Source of the DNA: Melanopsichium pennsylvanicum
Lineage: Eukaryota; Basidiomycota; Ustilaginomycetes; Ustilaginales
Direction of reading: 5' to 3'
NCBI GenBank assembly: GCA_900208305.1
Contig: OAPG01000016.1
Location: forward strand, 310,001 to 374,000
DNA length: 64,000 bases
Of the stretch, positions 11,275-22,529 are shown one piece after another. Position 1 is the first letter of the stretch; each line of letters starts with the position of its first letter. Under the pieces are notes generated by a model, which saw nothing but the letters and a program-made list of their open reading frames with translations, made no database searches and was not told the DNA's origin. The position numbers were made by a program, and so were the translations under genes.

Positions 11275-13365
11275 ATTGCTGAGGGCGAAGATGGAGGCTT
11301 CGATGACGATGATGAAGAGGACGCAACTGTCCGCCGTGCTTTCTCGCGCAAGCTCGTCGAAGGTGATGAAGACGAGCCAGCAAACAAAGATATTCCCTTT
11401 GCCGACTCCGACTCTGACATGGGTCTCGATTCGGATCTCGACGAGCAAGATGCCGATGATGACTCTGGAGATGAGCAAGAGCAAGAAGACCAAGTTGCAC
11501 CGTGGAAACGAAACTTGGCGGAGCGGGCGGAAGACACTGTTCGCGCCAACCGTTCTCGTAAGCCAGTCGACCTCACTCGTCTCATCTACAACTCGGACAA
11601 GACTCCAGAGCAGATTGCATCTGGCAAAGTCTACTCTGATGAATCCGACCAAGATGAGGATATCGAGGAGATGGCTGCGAACGATGATGGGGACGACTTC
11701 TTCACTCGAGCCGACACCAAAGCTGCTTCTTCTTCCAAAGGTAATGAGGCTGGAGACGAGTACCAGGATGTGCCTGACCAAGCACGCCCCATTCTCAAGC
11801 CTGTCGAACTCAGCCATTGGGGCGAGGAACGCATCCTCGACGCCATCCGACGTTTCTTCATCACCGGTGACGAACCTGAGAACCTCGAAGAGCGAAAGGA
11901 TGGCAAGCGCGCCGAGCCATCGGGTGATCTGGATTCTGGACATTCGGACTCCGAAGATGCACCACCAGCCACCGAAGAAGAGGACAAATCAGCGGCAGCA
12001 CTAGCTGCGAGGAAGGAAGCGCTTAAACGACGATTCGACGAGCAGTATGATGATCCCGATGCCGCGCCTTCGCAAGACTGGTATGATGAACAGAAAGATG
12101 CACTAGCTGCACAGGCCGCATTGAACAAGGCCGAGTTCGCTTCGGTCGATGAGGAGCTTCGGCACCAAGTCGTCGGTTACCAACCTGGTTGCTATGTGCG
12201 TATCGAACTCAGCAAAGTGGCGTACGAACTGGTGGAGAACTTTGATCCCAACTTCCCACTCCTCGTTGGTGGACTTCTTGCGTCTGAGGAGAGCTTTGGA
12301 TTCATTCAAGTTCGTATCAAACGTCATCGTTGGCATCAGAAGATCCTTAAGACCAACGATCCGCTCATTTTTTCATTGGGTTGGCGTCGATTCCAGTCGA
12401 TCCCCATTTACTCGCTCGATGATGGTACGCGCAATCGTATGCTCAAGTACACTCCCGAACACATGCATTGTTTGGCTTCGTTTTATGGTCCTATCTCGGC
12501 TCCCAATACCGGTTTCTGCGCTTTCAACACACTTTCGACAAACACGCCCAGTTTCCGCGTTTCCGCAACTGGCGTGGTGCTTGACGTCGACAGTGGGTCG
12601 CAAAAGATTGTCAAGAAGTTGAAATTGACGGGTACGCCTGCCAAGATCTATAAGAACACGGCGTTTATCAAGGACATGTTTGGTTCGGCTTTGGAGGTGG
12701 CCAAATTCGAAGGAGCACATATCAAGACGGTGAGTGGGATTCGTGGACAGGTGAAGAAAGCGTTGTCGAAACCAGAGGGACAATTCAGGGCCACTTTTGA
12801 AGACAAAATCCTCATGTCGGACATTGTTTTCCTTAGAGCATGGTATACGATTATGCCGAGAAAGTTTTACAACCCCGTTACGAGTTTGTTGCTTAGTGGG
12901 AAGAGTAGGACTTGGCAAGGGATGAGGTTGACAGGTGCAGTTAGAAAGGAGAGACAACTCAAGGCGCCTAATCACATCAATTCTTCGTACAGAGGCGTGG
13001 AACGTACAGAACGCAAATTCAACCCTTTGAAGGTTCCCAGGGCTCTTCAAGCCGACTTGCCATTCAAGTCAAAACCAAAGGAAATGAAGGCGGCCAAGAG
13101 CACATCGTATCTGGCTAAACGTGCGGTAGTGTTGGAAGGAGAAGAGAAGAAAGCGTTGGCATTGTTGCAACAAATGAAGACGGTTCAGAGGGAAAAGGAG
13201 GAAAAGAGGAAGAAGAAGAATTTGGAAAAGAAGTCGGAAAAGCAGAAATTGGCCAACAAGGATGACGAGATTAGAGCAGCAAAGAGAAAAGCAGAGATGA
13301 AGGAGATCTACAGGGTTCAAGGTATGAAGGCTCAATCTGCTGCCAAGAGGCAGAAGACCAAGTAA
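9907..13365 (+). CDS. BMS1: Bms1 ribosome-biogenesis GTPase
   Basis: A 1152-residue single-exon protein. The GTPase domain has a P-loop GPEGVGKT at residues 81-88, preceded by IIVAVV. Next come GPVTVVTGKKRRVTFIECN, LVLLMIDGSFGFEMET and GILTHLDLIKK, the signature of Bms1/Tsr1 GTPases. The middle (about 400-720) is very acidic and includes ten consecutive Asp codons at 11245-11274. The C-terminal conserved block (about 760-1060) has FGFIQVRIKRHRWHQKILK and LKYTPEHMHCLASFYGP. The tail is Lys-rich, typical of nucleolar proteins. Bms1 works with Rcl1 in the small-subunit processome during 18S rRNA maturation. Length and order match the family, and the first ATG in frame is at 9907. RIO1, a later 40S factor, is also in this window but 20 kb away. 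Confidence 0.97.
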
Positions 13366-13415
13366 TAGTAGTAGTAGTAGAAGTAGTAGTAGTAGTAGTA
13401 ATAGTAGTAGTAGTT
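13366..13415 (+). repeat. TAG/GTA trinucleotide repeat next to the BMS1 stop
   Basis: Runs of TAG with a few interruptions begin immediately after the TAA stop of BMS1 and pass into TTG units. The repeat lies in the 3' untranslated region and supplies many extra stop codons in frame. Confidence 0.85.
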
Positions 13416-13620
13416 GTTGTTGTGGTCTTTTGTTCTTGTTAGTATAAGTCTGTCATTTGATTTAGATTCTTTGATGTTGGGAGGTTGCACATGATCTTGA
13501 GAAGATGAAAAATATATTTTGTATTTTTGTATGTCAGAATTTACAAAGAATTGTTGATGGAATAGAGAGACCAAACCAGAACAGTACAATTGTGTTACAG
13601 GGTGCATAAGACCAAACTGG

Positions 13621-14340
13621 ATAAAATCCTTAGTTTTATCAGATTTCTTTTAGAATGCACCAAGGGCTTGTACCGCCAGTGCGCAGGAATGCTGGGCAGC
13701 TTGGTGCAGGAAGGTTAGAGCTTGCATGAGAGGTATCTACACACTAATGGTGACCAGGAATAGTCTAGTTGTATTGAGCGGTTCTACCCTCAGGGTGATA
13801 CAGCTATACAAGCTGTTTCCAAGGTCTCAGTATTTTGTATATCATCTGCCACTTGAATCATATGGTATTGCAGCACCCAGTGTCTGTATTCTCCTCATCT
13901 GAGAAAGTTTGACATGACCAACAACTGTCAGCACCTCTACTGACACTACAGCACCTCCACGGTAGGTGGAACCTCAATTGCAGCAACATTTCATTGTTTT
14001 ACAAAGTGGTACTTGGGTTTGGCACACTGGTCCCTGACAGTTGCCTCAAAGTACTGTGCTGAGGACAAGACTCAGTCTCGTGTGTTTTATAGAAGCATGC
14101 ACTGTATACACTGCATGCACAGTGAGCAGGTATTATAATTGCAATTCCAGTATTCAACAAAGTGAGCTTTAACACAGACAAAGATGGTGGTGGTACACTT
14201 TTGCAAGCTCCAACATGTGCAGGTTGAAACATGCAGAGTACAATATGCCTTGATGTTGTGTCAAGTCAAGGATAGTCTAAGTTGCTGAGAGGCTTTAACT
14301 AGTGCATGTCAGATACAAACAGGATCGCATTTTGGTGTGA
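13621..14340. repeat. CpG-depleted relic of a dispersed repeat
   Basis: By hand count this 720-bp tract has only 6 CpG dinucleotides, against dozens expected in this GC-rich genome, and is rich in TG and CA. Positions 13963-13988 match 41046-41071 over 26 bp with only three transitions. GGCACACTGGTCCCTGACA at 14020-14038 resembles a stretch near 41442-41461. No intact reading frame remains. I read it as an old transposon or repeat decayed by methylation-type C-to-T change; the original class is unknown. Confidence 0.6.
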
Positions 14341-15526
14341 GTTTGAATTGTGCCGACAGCGGCATGGATAAATTTGCAACTCCGAAGCAGACCAACTCGG
14401 GAAACTGATCCATCCTACTCTGTCAGCCATGACCAAATTTGAAAATATGATGAAATATGTTTGGCTGCCAGACATACATAGCAGGAAACCCATTAAACTG
14501 CTCGCTGTTGGCAGTGACAAGCTTAATGTGAGATCTTAAAGCCTCCTCAATTGTGTTGCTTGCTCTAGAAGATCATGATAACCTAGGCCACAGATTGGCA
14601 ACAAGCGCCAACAAGGTAATCAAATCTTTTTTTCTTCGCAACCAAGTATGCAAAATCACGCAGCATGAGCTTCTCGCTTAAAGCATGCCCAAGCTCAGAC
14701 AGAATTAAACATATTCAGTGATTGCGTCCAGGCACAAACGTCACGTGGAATGCCTCGGCTCTGCAGCCATCTCGATACAGGAGCAACCGCAAAGCAGGAG
14801 CTACCACCGAATTTAGTCCGTCCGCCGCCGCACTCCAATTCACATTGTCTCATCGTTGGCATCGAAGACGTAGTCCATCGTCTGTTCAGGTCAACAAGCA
14901 GCGCGGGAAACGCAAGAGTATTTGAGGTGCAACTGTTTCTTGTGCAATTCGGGTTCAGTCCCGACTCGCTTGGAAGGCTTTGTTTGCATATTCAGCGCAG
15001 CGAGTTTTCTTCCCTTCTGACGTCGCTTGCTTCATCCTTGCCAGTCCCTCATTCATCATTCTTCATTCCTCGGCCTTTCACTAATGCCTCCGTACCAACT
15101 TTAGCCTCGCTGCGCACTCGCGGTCTTCTTCGTCACTTGTCTGTCGGGTCAAGCAACCGCCATTACCTCGTTTTCATCCACTCGGGAATTGCTTTCAGCC
15201 TTTCTTAATGTCTTTAGCTCCATAAGCTTCTTGCAACGCCATCTCCCACCAAGCTTTTTCATCATCCTTCACCCCAAGACGTCCCACCTCGTCTTTGCCG
15301 TCGATCCCCACTCCGAGCAGCGAAGCTTACGTTATCCTACCTGGCGGCATCAGCCTCCTGCTTGCAGATCAAACCATTCGGCATCCTTGTCCACCCAGCG
15401 TGGGTTTGCCGAGTGCGCTCGAGCGAGCCCCGTTGTCTCGAACTTAAAACTTGATTCGGCCAGACATACTGACGTGATCAGGGTAAAGGGCGCTTGGCGG
15501 GGCAGCGTGGTCGCCCGCACGCCCAC
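14341..15526. other. upstream region of the Ert1-like gene
   Basis: The first part still resembles the relic on its left; from about 14720 composition returns to the genome average. There are short open frames around 14750-15490 but none with family resemblance. It probably contains the promoter and leader of the zinc-cluster gene. Confidence 0.4.
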
Positions 15527-16719
15527 ATGCACTCTGCACGCGGCAACCGCAAAGTATTGCCCAACTACCTGTTGGACGACTATGTACCGTCTCCCGATCC
15601 AAAAGCTGCCACCAATCACGGTTCCAAAAGTTCGAAATTGCACCAAGCCACCCCCGAAGGGACCCCCGAAGCGTCGCACCAGCACAACGAACACAACGCT
15701 AGCTCAGCGAATGGACCCGCGCATGCGAGCGACCTGAGCCATGCTTCCGCTGGCCCGCTTGGATTTTTGCCTCCTAGGAAAAAGAAGTTGAGGCAAGCTT
15801 GCATATACTGTCGGCGTTCGCATTTGGTGTGCGAGGAAAAGAGGCCGTGCCACCGTTGCGTCAAGCGAGGCATTGCGGATAGATGTGTGGATCCTCCTCA
15901 AGAGGGCCAGCCCTTGCAAGATAGCAGTTGGAATGCTGGTGCCGACAATAGCTCGAGTGCTGGCTCTGTGAAGGATGCCTTTATCTCATCCACTCCACCC
16001 GGTGCGTCGTCTGTTGTACCGACGAGCGCAGAGCAGGCGCCCGCAGGACCTGGTCCGAAACGAAAGCGAATCATCAAAACCGAAGCGCCTCCTAGATCGG
16101 CTCCTGCGCCGCCTCCAGCCAACGATGTCGAAGCGCAATCCGATCACAGTCGAACGCATTGCGCTGTAGAGTTCCCCGACGCTCCAAGCACATATGCATC
16201 TGCTTCCGAGCATGGCCATCCGACACCCGTCTCGAAGGCAAGCGGTCACGCATCCTCCCTCAGCGGCGCAATGCTAGCCGACAGTTCGGCTTCGTTTGCG
16301 TCAGTGACTGGCTCGCTGCCGATGCAAGCAGAGCCAACGGTGGCAGCTAGGAGTGCGTCATCGCAATTGCTCCAAGCACAGCCGATTTTCCAACCCCCTT
16401 CGTCGGCAGAGCTGGATTCGCTCTTCTCAACTTACTTTTTCGATGTCGCGGATGCCTTCAACACACGACAATGCGTTGGGAACCATCAAGGGATGCATTC
16501 GCCGCATCAGGCTGGCCAAACAGCTCATCACTCTTACCTTCAGCAAGTACACCATCCATCAGATTTACACCAGTACGACGCTCATCGTCATCAACATCAG
16601 CATCATCACCAATTTGGAGAGAGCACATTGCAAGCAACACAAGACCGACGTCTGCAGACCAGTGAGATGTCCGTCACACAGCAGTATGCACCTCCTTCGG
16701 CTCACCGCGGATCGGCCGC

Positions 16720-16806
<87 letters not shown>

Positions 16807-17605
16807 ACGGCATCAGTCAAACTCGGCAAACATTGACGGACTCTCGTCTGCAGGCACTGGTACAGACGGCGTCAACTCAACGTTCGTTCCGGTTGCCGCC
16901 CCTCTCTTGCCAGCCGCTGCTCATCATAGGCAGCTTGTGAAGAGCAAAAACAAGCAGGAAAACTCGCAAGGCAAGGATCTTATTCGTCATCCGAAGCCGG
17001 GGGATGTGTACTCTCCGTGGCCGTATCGCAGGGGCTATGCATCGTTGATGCGATACATGACAGAGCAGAACTGGTCAGAGCAGTCGATTAGGTCGGTCGA
17101 GGCCGCATTGTCCAAGATCCGGCGGCTGTGGTTCTCGTTGGAGGATAACATTCAGCCTTCAAGCATGATTCAATTACAAGCCGAGTGGGCGGGCAACCTC
17201 CGCTACTTTACCGATTCGGTGCTGCCTTTCACGCCCATCCCGATGATGGTGTGCCGCAAAGCCGGTGAAGTGTATGCTTCGAACCAGTTGGCCCATAATC
17301 TTTGTGGTAGGAGCAGGGAACAGATGACGGATGGCAAGCTTTCGTGCTATGAGCTAATGACGGAACGTTCGGCATCCAAATTTTTCAGGCTTTACGAGCT
17401 CGCCGTTGGAGGTGATCAAGCGGAAGATGGCAGCTACATCCCGTCTGTTGGTGACACGGGGCCCTTGTACTGGGATGCGGAGATCGTTCGACCAAATCCC
17501 GATAGTACGCAAACAGTGCTTCCTACCCGGGGCATCTTTGAAATGAAGATCGCGCCTTGCGGCCTGCCTTCTCTGTTAGTTTGTTGCTTTGTGCCTCTTT
17601 CCTAG
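15527..17605 (+). CDS. ERT1: Zn2Cys6 transcription factor of the Ert1/AcuK (gluconeogenesis) type
   Basis: 692 residues from the ATG at 15527 (the frame is open a little further upstream but without an ATG). The zinc cluster at residues 92-120 has six cysteines spaced C-x2-C-x6-C-x5-C-x2-C-x8-C, with RQACIYCRRSHLVCEEKRPC, typical of Ert1/Rds2/AcuK. A tract of 29 glutamines follows in the middle. The C-terminal part resembles the PAS-like domain of this family (TPIPMMVCRKAGEVYASNQ). The protein ends in GLPSLLVCCFVPLS, which fits the usual short C-terminus. Family members activate gluconeogenic and respiratory genes on non-fermentable carbon; the exact role here is inferred. It converges on an unrecognised minus-strand gene. 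Confidence 0.82.
16721..16807 (+). repeat. CAGCAA hexanucleotide repeat encoding 29 Gln
   Basis: 87 bases of alternating CAG and CAA codons inside the zinc-cluster gene, in frame. Alternating synonymous codons give a hexamer repeat that slips less easily than pure CAG, but length polymorphism between strains is likely. Confidence 0.95.
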
Positions 17606-17825
17606 ACGGACTCCCTGTCAAAGATCACGCGGAGAAATTCGTCTCGCCATTTTCATGTACCACCACATACCTCGTCCCAGAGGAGCTGCAATCGGCATCT
17701 CTCTGGGCTGTAACATTTTTCAATATATATCCTGGCTTCTGTCCGTCACCGAACTCTCTGCTGTTCTGAGAATCCGTCTTGCCCTGCAAATGCGCACTGA
17801 ATAGCAAAGCACGACTTGGGAGGCC

Positions 17826-19666
17826 TCAAAAAGTGACCTGGAAGAGCATACGAGGTGCCCTTGATCTGTTCGAATCGCCGAAGCGAGCTTCCGTGTAGTT
17901 GAAGACGCAAGCAAGAAATTCTTCGTCGCTAGCATCGGAAACGGGCGACTCGATGCTTCGGTGCGGAAACTCCATCCGAGAGAGGTCTACCTCATCATCT
18001 GGCTCCGGCGAGTCTGAAGAGCTGAGATCAATGTCGTCATATCGACCGCCGGTGCTGGAATCGAGCACAATCTGCCCGAAGTCTTGTCCCTCGAGACGCG
18101 AAGCAGCAATCATATCGAGATCCCCTTCCTCGGACGCAGACTCGAAGCTTTCTGCAAGTTCCTCAGGCTTGATAGAAGGCTTGAGTTCGCCATGAGCGTA
18201 CCGAACGTTTCGACCCGCAGCTACAGATGATTGCGCAGCAGCAGGGTATGCGGCGAGATCAACTTGAGTCAGATGGTTGCCAATTGTGATGATATTTGGC
18301 AGATTTTGCTGCAAGTCGAGTCGTTGAAGCAATGGAGTGAGCTGGGGGCGAGTGTTTGAATGAGATACGAGGGAACACAGAGAGGCAGCGATGCTATCGA
18401 CAAGGGGGCCAACCTCGCATTGGCGATGCTGCCAGGCACGGTGAAAGAGCTCGGCAGACGACGATGGTTTGAGTAAAGCCTCGACCAAGAGGCGAGAGGT
18501 CATATGCTGCACTACATTACGGAGCTGCCCCGTAAGGGGACCCCGCTGGAAGAGATTGGTCAATGGCATTTGCCTTTCGTGTCGCAGATCGATCCACTCG
18601 AGGTCCACACGAATATATCTAGTTGCTATTTGCTTGTGATTTGTGCTAGCAGGTACCAACGTCACTGTAAGAGAAATTGGAGTGAAGTGGCATCGTGTCA
18701 GCCATGGAAAGTAAGCTTGAATGTCGGTGCTCACATTTCAAGCAAGGTTATCTCCTGACCTTGAATATGAGCTGGGCTTGACCGGCATTGAGTCGTCCCG
18801 TGTTCGAAGCTCATGGCTGCATGGACACACGGATGTACCAGAATATCGGATATGCTGAGCCAGCCATTGCGTAGCTATGAACGAACGCTAGATTGTCAGG
18901 CCTACGTCACATATTGAAGGCAATCTTGAGGCGCCCGACGCTTGCTTACTGTGTTGATATCCTCGAGCATCGGCACGAGAATGGCCTTCATCTGGTGATG
19001 ATCCAGGTGGAGGGTTGAGCGATTTGTCGAGATCACGGTAGCCGCGAATGTCAAGTGATGTGCAGCCATGCCTGAGCCGCCCAAAGCAAGACCTGAAGAT
19101 CGGTGCTCATTGGAGTTCGTGTTTGATTCCAAGTCATCTGATAGCCAGACTTGCAGGTCGACACCCATGGGGCTGCTGAGCTTGAACGAAGTTTGAAACG
19201 AGCTGCTCGACAGGCTCGAGCCCGAGCTACTGTGCTGGCTCATTCGGATTTGCTCTGCGAGTGAGAACGCGGAGCGACAGTGCTCTCTGGTCATGATGGT
19301 GATGGCAATCACGTCAAGCCCAGATCTTGACAAACTTTGGTATTTCGAGCTTGGCCTAAGAAGCTCAGTTACTCAGATTTGATATTTGGCGTAGTCCTAC
19401 TCTGAGCAGCCAGCTCAGCCAGCTCAGTTAAAATGTTCGTGTGATCGCGCAACAGTTAGGAAAGCCCTACTCAGCAACGTTGGAAGGTTGTCGGGACGTA
19501 CGCGAGTATAGTTTGTCATGTCGCAAAGTGTATAATCGGCTTGGCCGACGTGAAGGAAAGGAAATTCTTTGAATTGATTCTGTGCCAGGTTGCGCAGCTG
19601 GTCTTTCACGCCCCTTGCACTATAGGAACGGATGCAACAGTTGCAGCGTATTATAATTATTGGACA
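17826..19666 (-). CDS. unrecognised multi-exon protein (3' exons; first exon not found)
   Basis: Four coding blocks can be joined in one frame: 19666-19471, 19371-18950, 18874-18735 and 18645-17826, with stop at 17826-17828. Introns of 99, 75 and 89 nt have donors GTAGGG, GTAAGC and GTGAGC, all ending in AG. The blocks sum to 1578 nt, a multiple of three, which supports the model, though individual boundaries may be off. An acceptor GCGCAG before 19666 implies at least one more 5' exon, not resolved. The predicted protein is Ser-rich in the middle, has a helical block around VDLEWIDLRHERQMPL and FHRAWQHRQCEVGPLVDSI, and an acidic Ser-rich C-terminus. I do not recognise the family. It is divergent from OPI3 and has far more introns than its neighbours. 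Confidence 0.5.
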
Positions 19667-20093
19667 CTGCGCAGATCTTTAACAAAGTCACGTCAACATA
19701 GCCAGATGTAATCTGACGCGTGTGTGGCAAGCAAGAAGGCCTTGACTTTGATCCGTGGGTGCTCTGTGCACTTTTAGTCCCTTTTGGACTGTGGGTGTGC
19801 AAAATGTGATATGTAGGCGTGCGATCTCATCGAAAGTGTGACTGAGAAAGACTTGAAATTGCTCAAACAAAAATTAAGCGTGTGCAGAGACAGTGAGGCC
19901 CATCATCTCGCGCTCACGCTTTGACGGTGATAGAAGAGGAGGTTGAGTGAGAAGATCGCTTCGATTCAGAACAGCAAGGTATCTTAGCGCAGACAATTAT
20001 GTGCCTTTGCATTCCACGTCTCCACACTCCGCCAAGCTTGACTTGTCTGTCCCTCTTCCATCTTCTAATTTCGCGAAACTAGACTCCTACAAG
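19667..20093. other. divergent region between the unknown gene and OPI3
   Basis: Contains the OPI3 promoter and leader and probably the missing 5' exon of the unknown minus-strand gene. ATG codons occur on the minus strand (for example around 19835), but none joins cleanly to the 19666 exon. Confidence 0.4.
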
Positions 20094-20807
20094 ATGGTCG
20101 CCCTTTTCAAGCAACAGAGCCCTTACGTGGTACCCGGCGTCATCGATCTCACCCAACCCTCGCTCTGGATCGCTGTGGGCAGCATCTGCTTCAATCCTCT
20201 CTACTGGAACATTGTGGCTCAGAACGAATACCACAACAAGACCATCACCAAGATTCTGCGTGGTCGACGCTATTTGGGTTGCTATCTGCTGGCGGTCTCC
20301 ATCTTTTCGCTCGGCATCCTTCGTGACCACCTGTACAATCTCGCTCTCAAGCACCAACCCACCCATGCTTTACTCGAGCAGCCATGGGTCAAACCTGCCG
20401 CCGCTCTTCTGTTTGCTTCGGGCAATGTATTTGTGCTGTCTTCCATGTGGGCGCTTGGCGTGACTGGCACCTACCTCGGCGACTACTTTGGCATCCTCAT
20501 GGACAGCATCGTCACGGGCTTTCCTTTCAACGTCATGGCCAACCCCATGTATTGGGGGAGCTCGATGAGCTTTGTTGGTGTTGCTCTTTGGTTCGGCAAG
20601 CCCGCTGGTCTGGTGCTGAGCGTGCTCGTGGTAATTGTGTACGCGCTTGCGTTGCGATTCGAGGAACCCTTCACGGCCAACATCTACAAGCAGGCCGACA
20701 AGAAAAAGCGCGCCGATGCTGCAAAACATGCTCTGCTCGAAACCGATGGACCTGCTTCGGGAACGCGCAACCGGGGCAAGAGGACTCCCTCCAAGCTTAA
20801 GGCCTAA
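20094..20807 (+). CDS. OPI3: phosphatidyl-N-methylethanolamine N-methyltransferase (Opi3/PEM2)
   Basis: A 237-residue integral membrane protein. Several hydrophobic segments are visible (about 23-40, 62-82, 105-128, 173-195). Conserved class-II phospholipid methyltransferase motifs are present: FNPLYWNIVAQNEY, GVTGTYLGDYFGIL, FNVMANPMYWGSSMSF and RFEEPFTANIY; the last two form the S-adenosylmethionine site in this family. Opi3 carries out the last two methylations from phosphatidylmethylethanolamine to phosphatidylcholine in the ER. The C-terminus has a basic extension (GTRNRGKRTPSKLK). The frame is open upstream to 19947 without a better ATG. Start at 20094 gives a length close to fungal homologues. 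Confidence 0.93.
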   Translation: MVALFKQQSPYVVPGVIDLTQPSLWIAVGSICFNPLYWNIVAQNEYHNKTITKILRGRRYLGCYLLAVSIFSLGILRDHLYNLALKHQPTHALLEQPWVKPAAALLFASGNVFVLSSMWALGVTGTYLGDYFGILMDSIVTGFPFNVMANPMYWGSSMSFVGVALWFGKPAGLVLSVLVVIVYALALRFEEPFTANIYKQADKKKRADAAKHALLETDGPASGTRNRGKRTPSKLKA

Positions 20808-22529
20808 GTTTGATCGCCACGGTTCCAATTGGATCCAACAGAACAGTTTCACACCTCCTTGCCCCCTCCCCTCACTTACAAAACAAGGCTGTGGCAACAA
20901 CGAGACCTTCAACAGAACCTCGCTTTGTTGCGTCGCATGCTTCCGTACCAGCGTAACATGATTCGCATCATGTTGTGCAGCTCACCATCACACTGACCGA
21001 AGCCATCGACGAGCCTTGTCTTGTTGATGGGAAACGTCGGGCATCCTGTTTCTTTTCCAAAATACCCGATCTTGCTTCTTCTGCGTCCTACTACGGGACC
21101 GATGATGTGGATCGCCCTGTAGCACTCAACGTGTACTTGTACCTTGACTTTGCAATCGAATTGTCATCCATAGTTGATCTCAGACCATCAAATGCTGTCA
21201 ATTTAGCGAAGGCTGACCCGTGCTCACATCTGGTTTTCTTTTGGACCCTTTTTAAAAGAAAAATCCTGGGTAAGCAGCCGTGTAGGATTGCACACATGCA
21301 TACGACTCTGAAAGGAGTGTCGACTGTGTCGGGAAATTGTTGTTTTTGAGTGGCTGCTGTCATTGGCTTGTGTTGTGTGCAATGGCTTAAATGATTGTGA
21401 AGGCCCCACAATATCGAGGAAGAGAGTAGCATGAAGAAACAACGCTAAGCTGTTGAAAGCAAGTGGGACGCCCGACGCAGATGCGTACCTCTAGATTGAG
21501 TACGAGTCAAGTACAAATTCAAGACACAGGCAAGGAAATTAAGGGCATCAAGATCTCTCAGGGTGTAGGAATAGAATAATACAAAATAAATAGAGTTCGA
21601 GTTTGGCATCACGCGATTTGGATTCGATGATTAAAATTGGTGTTGCTGTCTTGAATAAAAATGAGTGGCGCCATCTGTAAGCGATCGTATTCACAAGACG
21701 CGACACACGCTTTTTTTTGTGATTTTTTTTTTTTGTGATTTCCCCCCTTTTCCGATTTTAAACCTGAAACCCAGCCAGGAAGCAGCTCGCCTGGATTTAG
21801 AGCGGTGTTGTCTTCAGGGGAAAAAGGTGCACAGGTGTTTGTTCTGTGTCGCACGCCAGCCCAGTTTCCCCAGCAGAGGTGCAACTTGGTGGGTGTCTCA
21901 GCATCAGCAGCAGCATCAGCAGCAGCAGCAGCAGTACTGTTACTGGTATGCCGAGCGAGCCCCTGGCTGGTCGTCGGTCCGTCAACTGCGTCTCTGTGTG
22001 TGCGAGTGTGTGTGTGTGTGTGCGCGCTCGGCAGCTCGCTGGTTTATGGGATTGCCATTTTCCATCTCCAGCATTCGTACTCTGGCTCAGCTGTCAACCT
22101 CAACCACATCATATTCTCGTCACCTTTTCTCCTCTGCCGCGCAATCACCTTGCTGACACCGGCGCATCATAGACTCGCATCACTACAACTTGTATGTGCG
22201 ACCGCCTCTTGCTATACAACGTCGCTCACCAACACACGCTTGTCTGATCATTGCTCAGCTTGACCCTTCTTAAGCTAACGCTCTCAGTCGTACAAGTCAA
22301 ACAGCCTTGTAGCTCATCCGTCTCCTCTCAGTATTCGCCTTGCGTTTCTCTGATCTGCCTTCGGCCGTTGCTGCGTACCATTCAATCCGTCTCACACCTC
22401 GATACACGACTATCGCCCTTCCGCACTTTCACTTCCGCAACACAGTCAACCCCCCTAGAACAAGCTGGCAATCTCAGTCTTACTTTGCTATTCAATTGAC
22501 GCAACTCGCAGCACGCTGTGCCCATCATC
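20808..22529. other. OPI3-PKC1 intergenic region
   Basis: 1.7 kb with the OPI3 3' region and the PKC1 promoter and leader. It has poly-T at 21711-21735, a CAG-rich run at about 21902-21936 and a GT run at about 22005-22022. Short open frames on both strands show no family resemblance. Confidence 0.45.

Noticed and set aside
14750..15208. 152-codon open frame upstream of the Ert1-like gene
   Set aside because: Composition is Ser/Leu/Pro-rich from C/T-rich leader DNA, it overlaps other frames, and no family resemblance is seen.
13621..15493. An LTR retrotransposon with ends at the two CpG-poor relics
   Set aside because: No paired direct repeats, primer-binding site or gag/pol fragments could be found; only short matches are shared between the loci.
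17575..17605. A GTTAGT..CCTAG intron at the end of the Ert1-like gene, giving a longer C-terminus
   Set aside because: It would be only 31 nt long, and the unspliced end GLPSLLVCCFVPLS already fits the family C-terminus.
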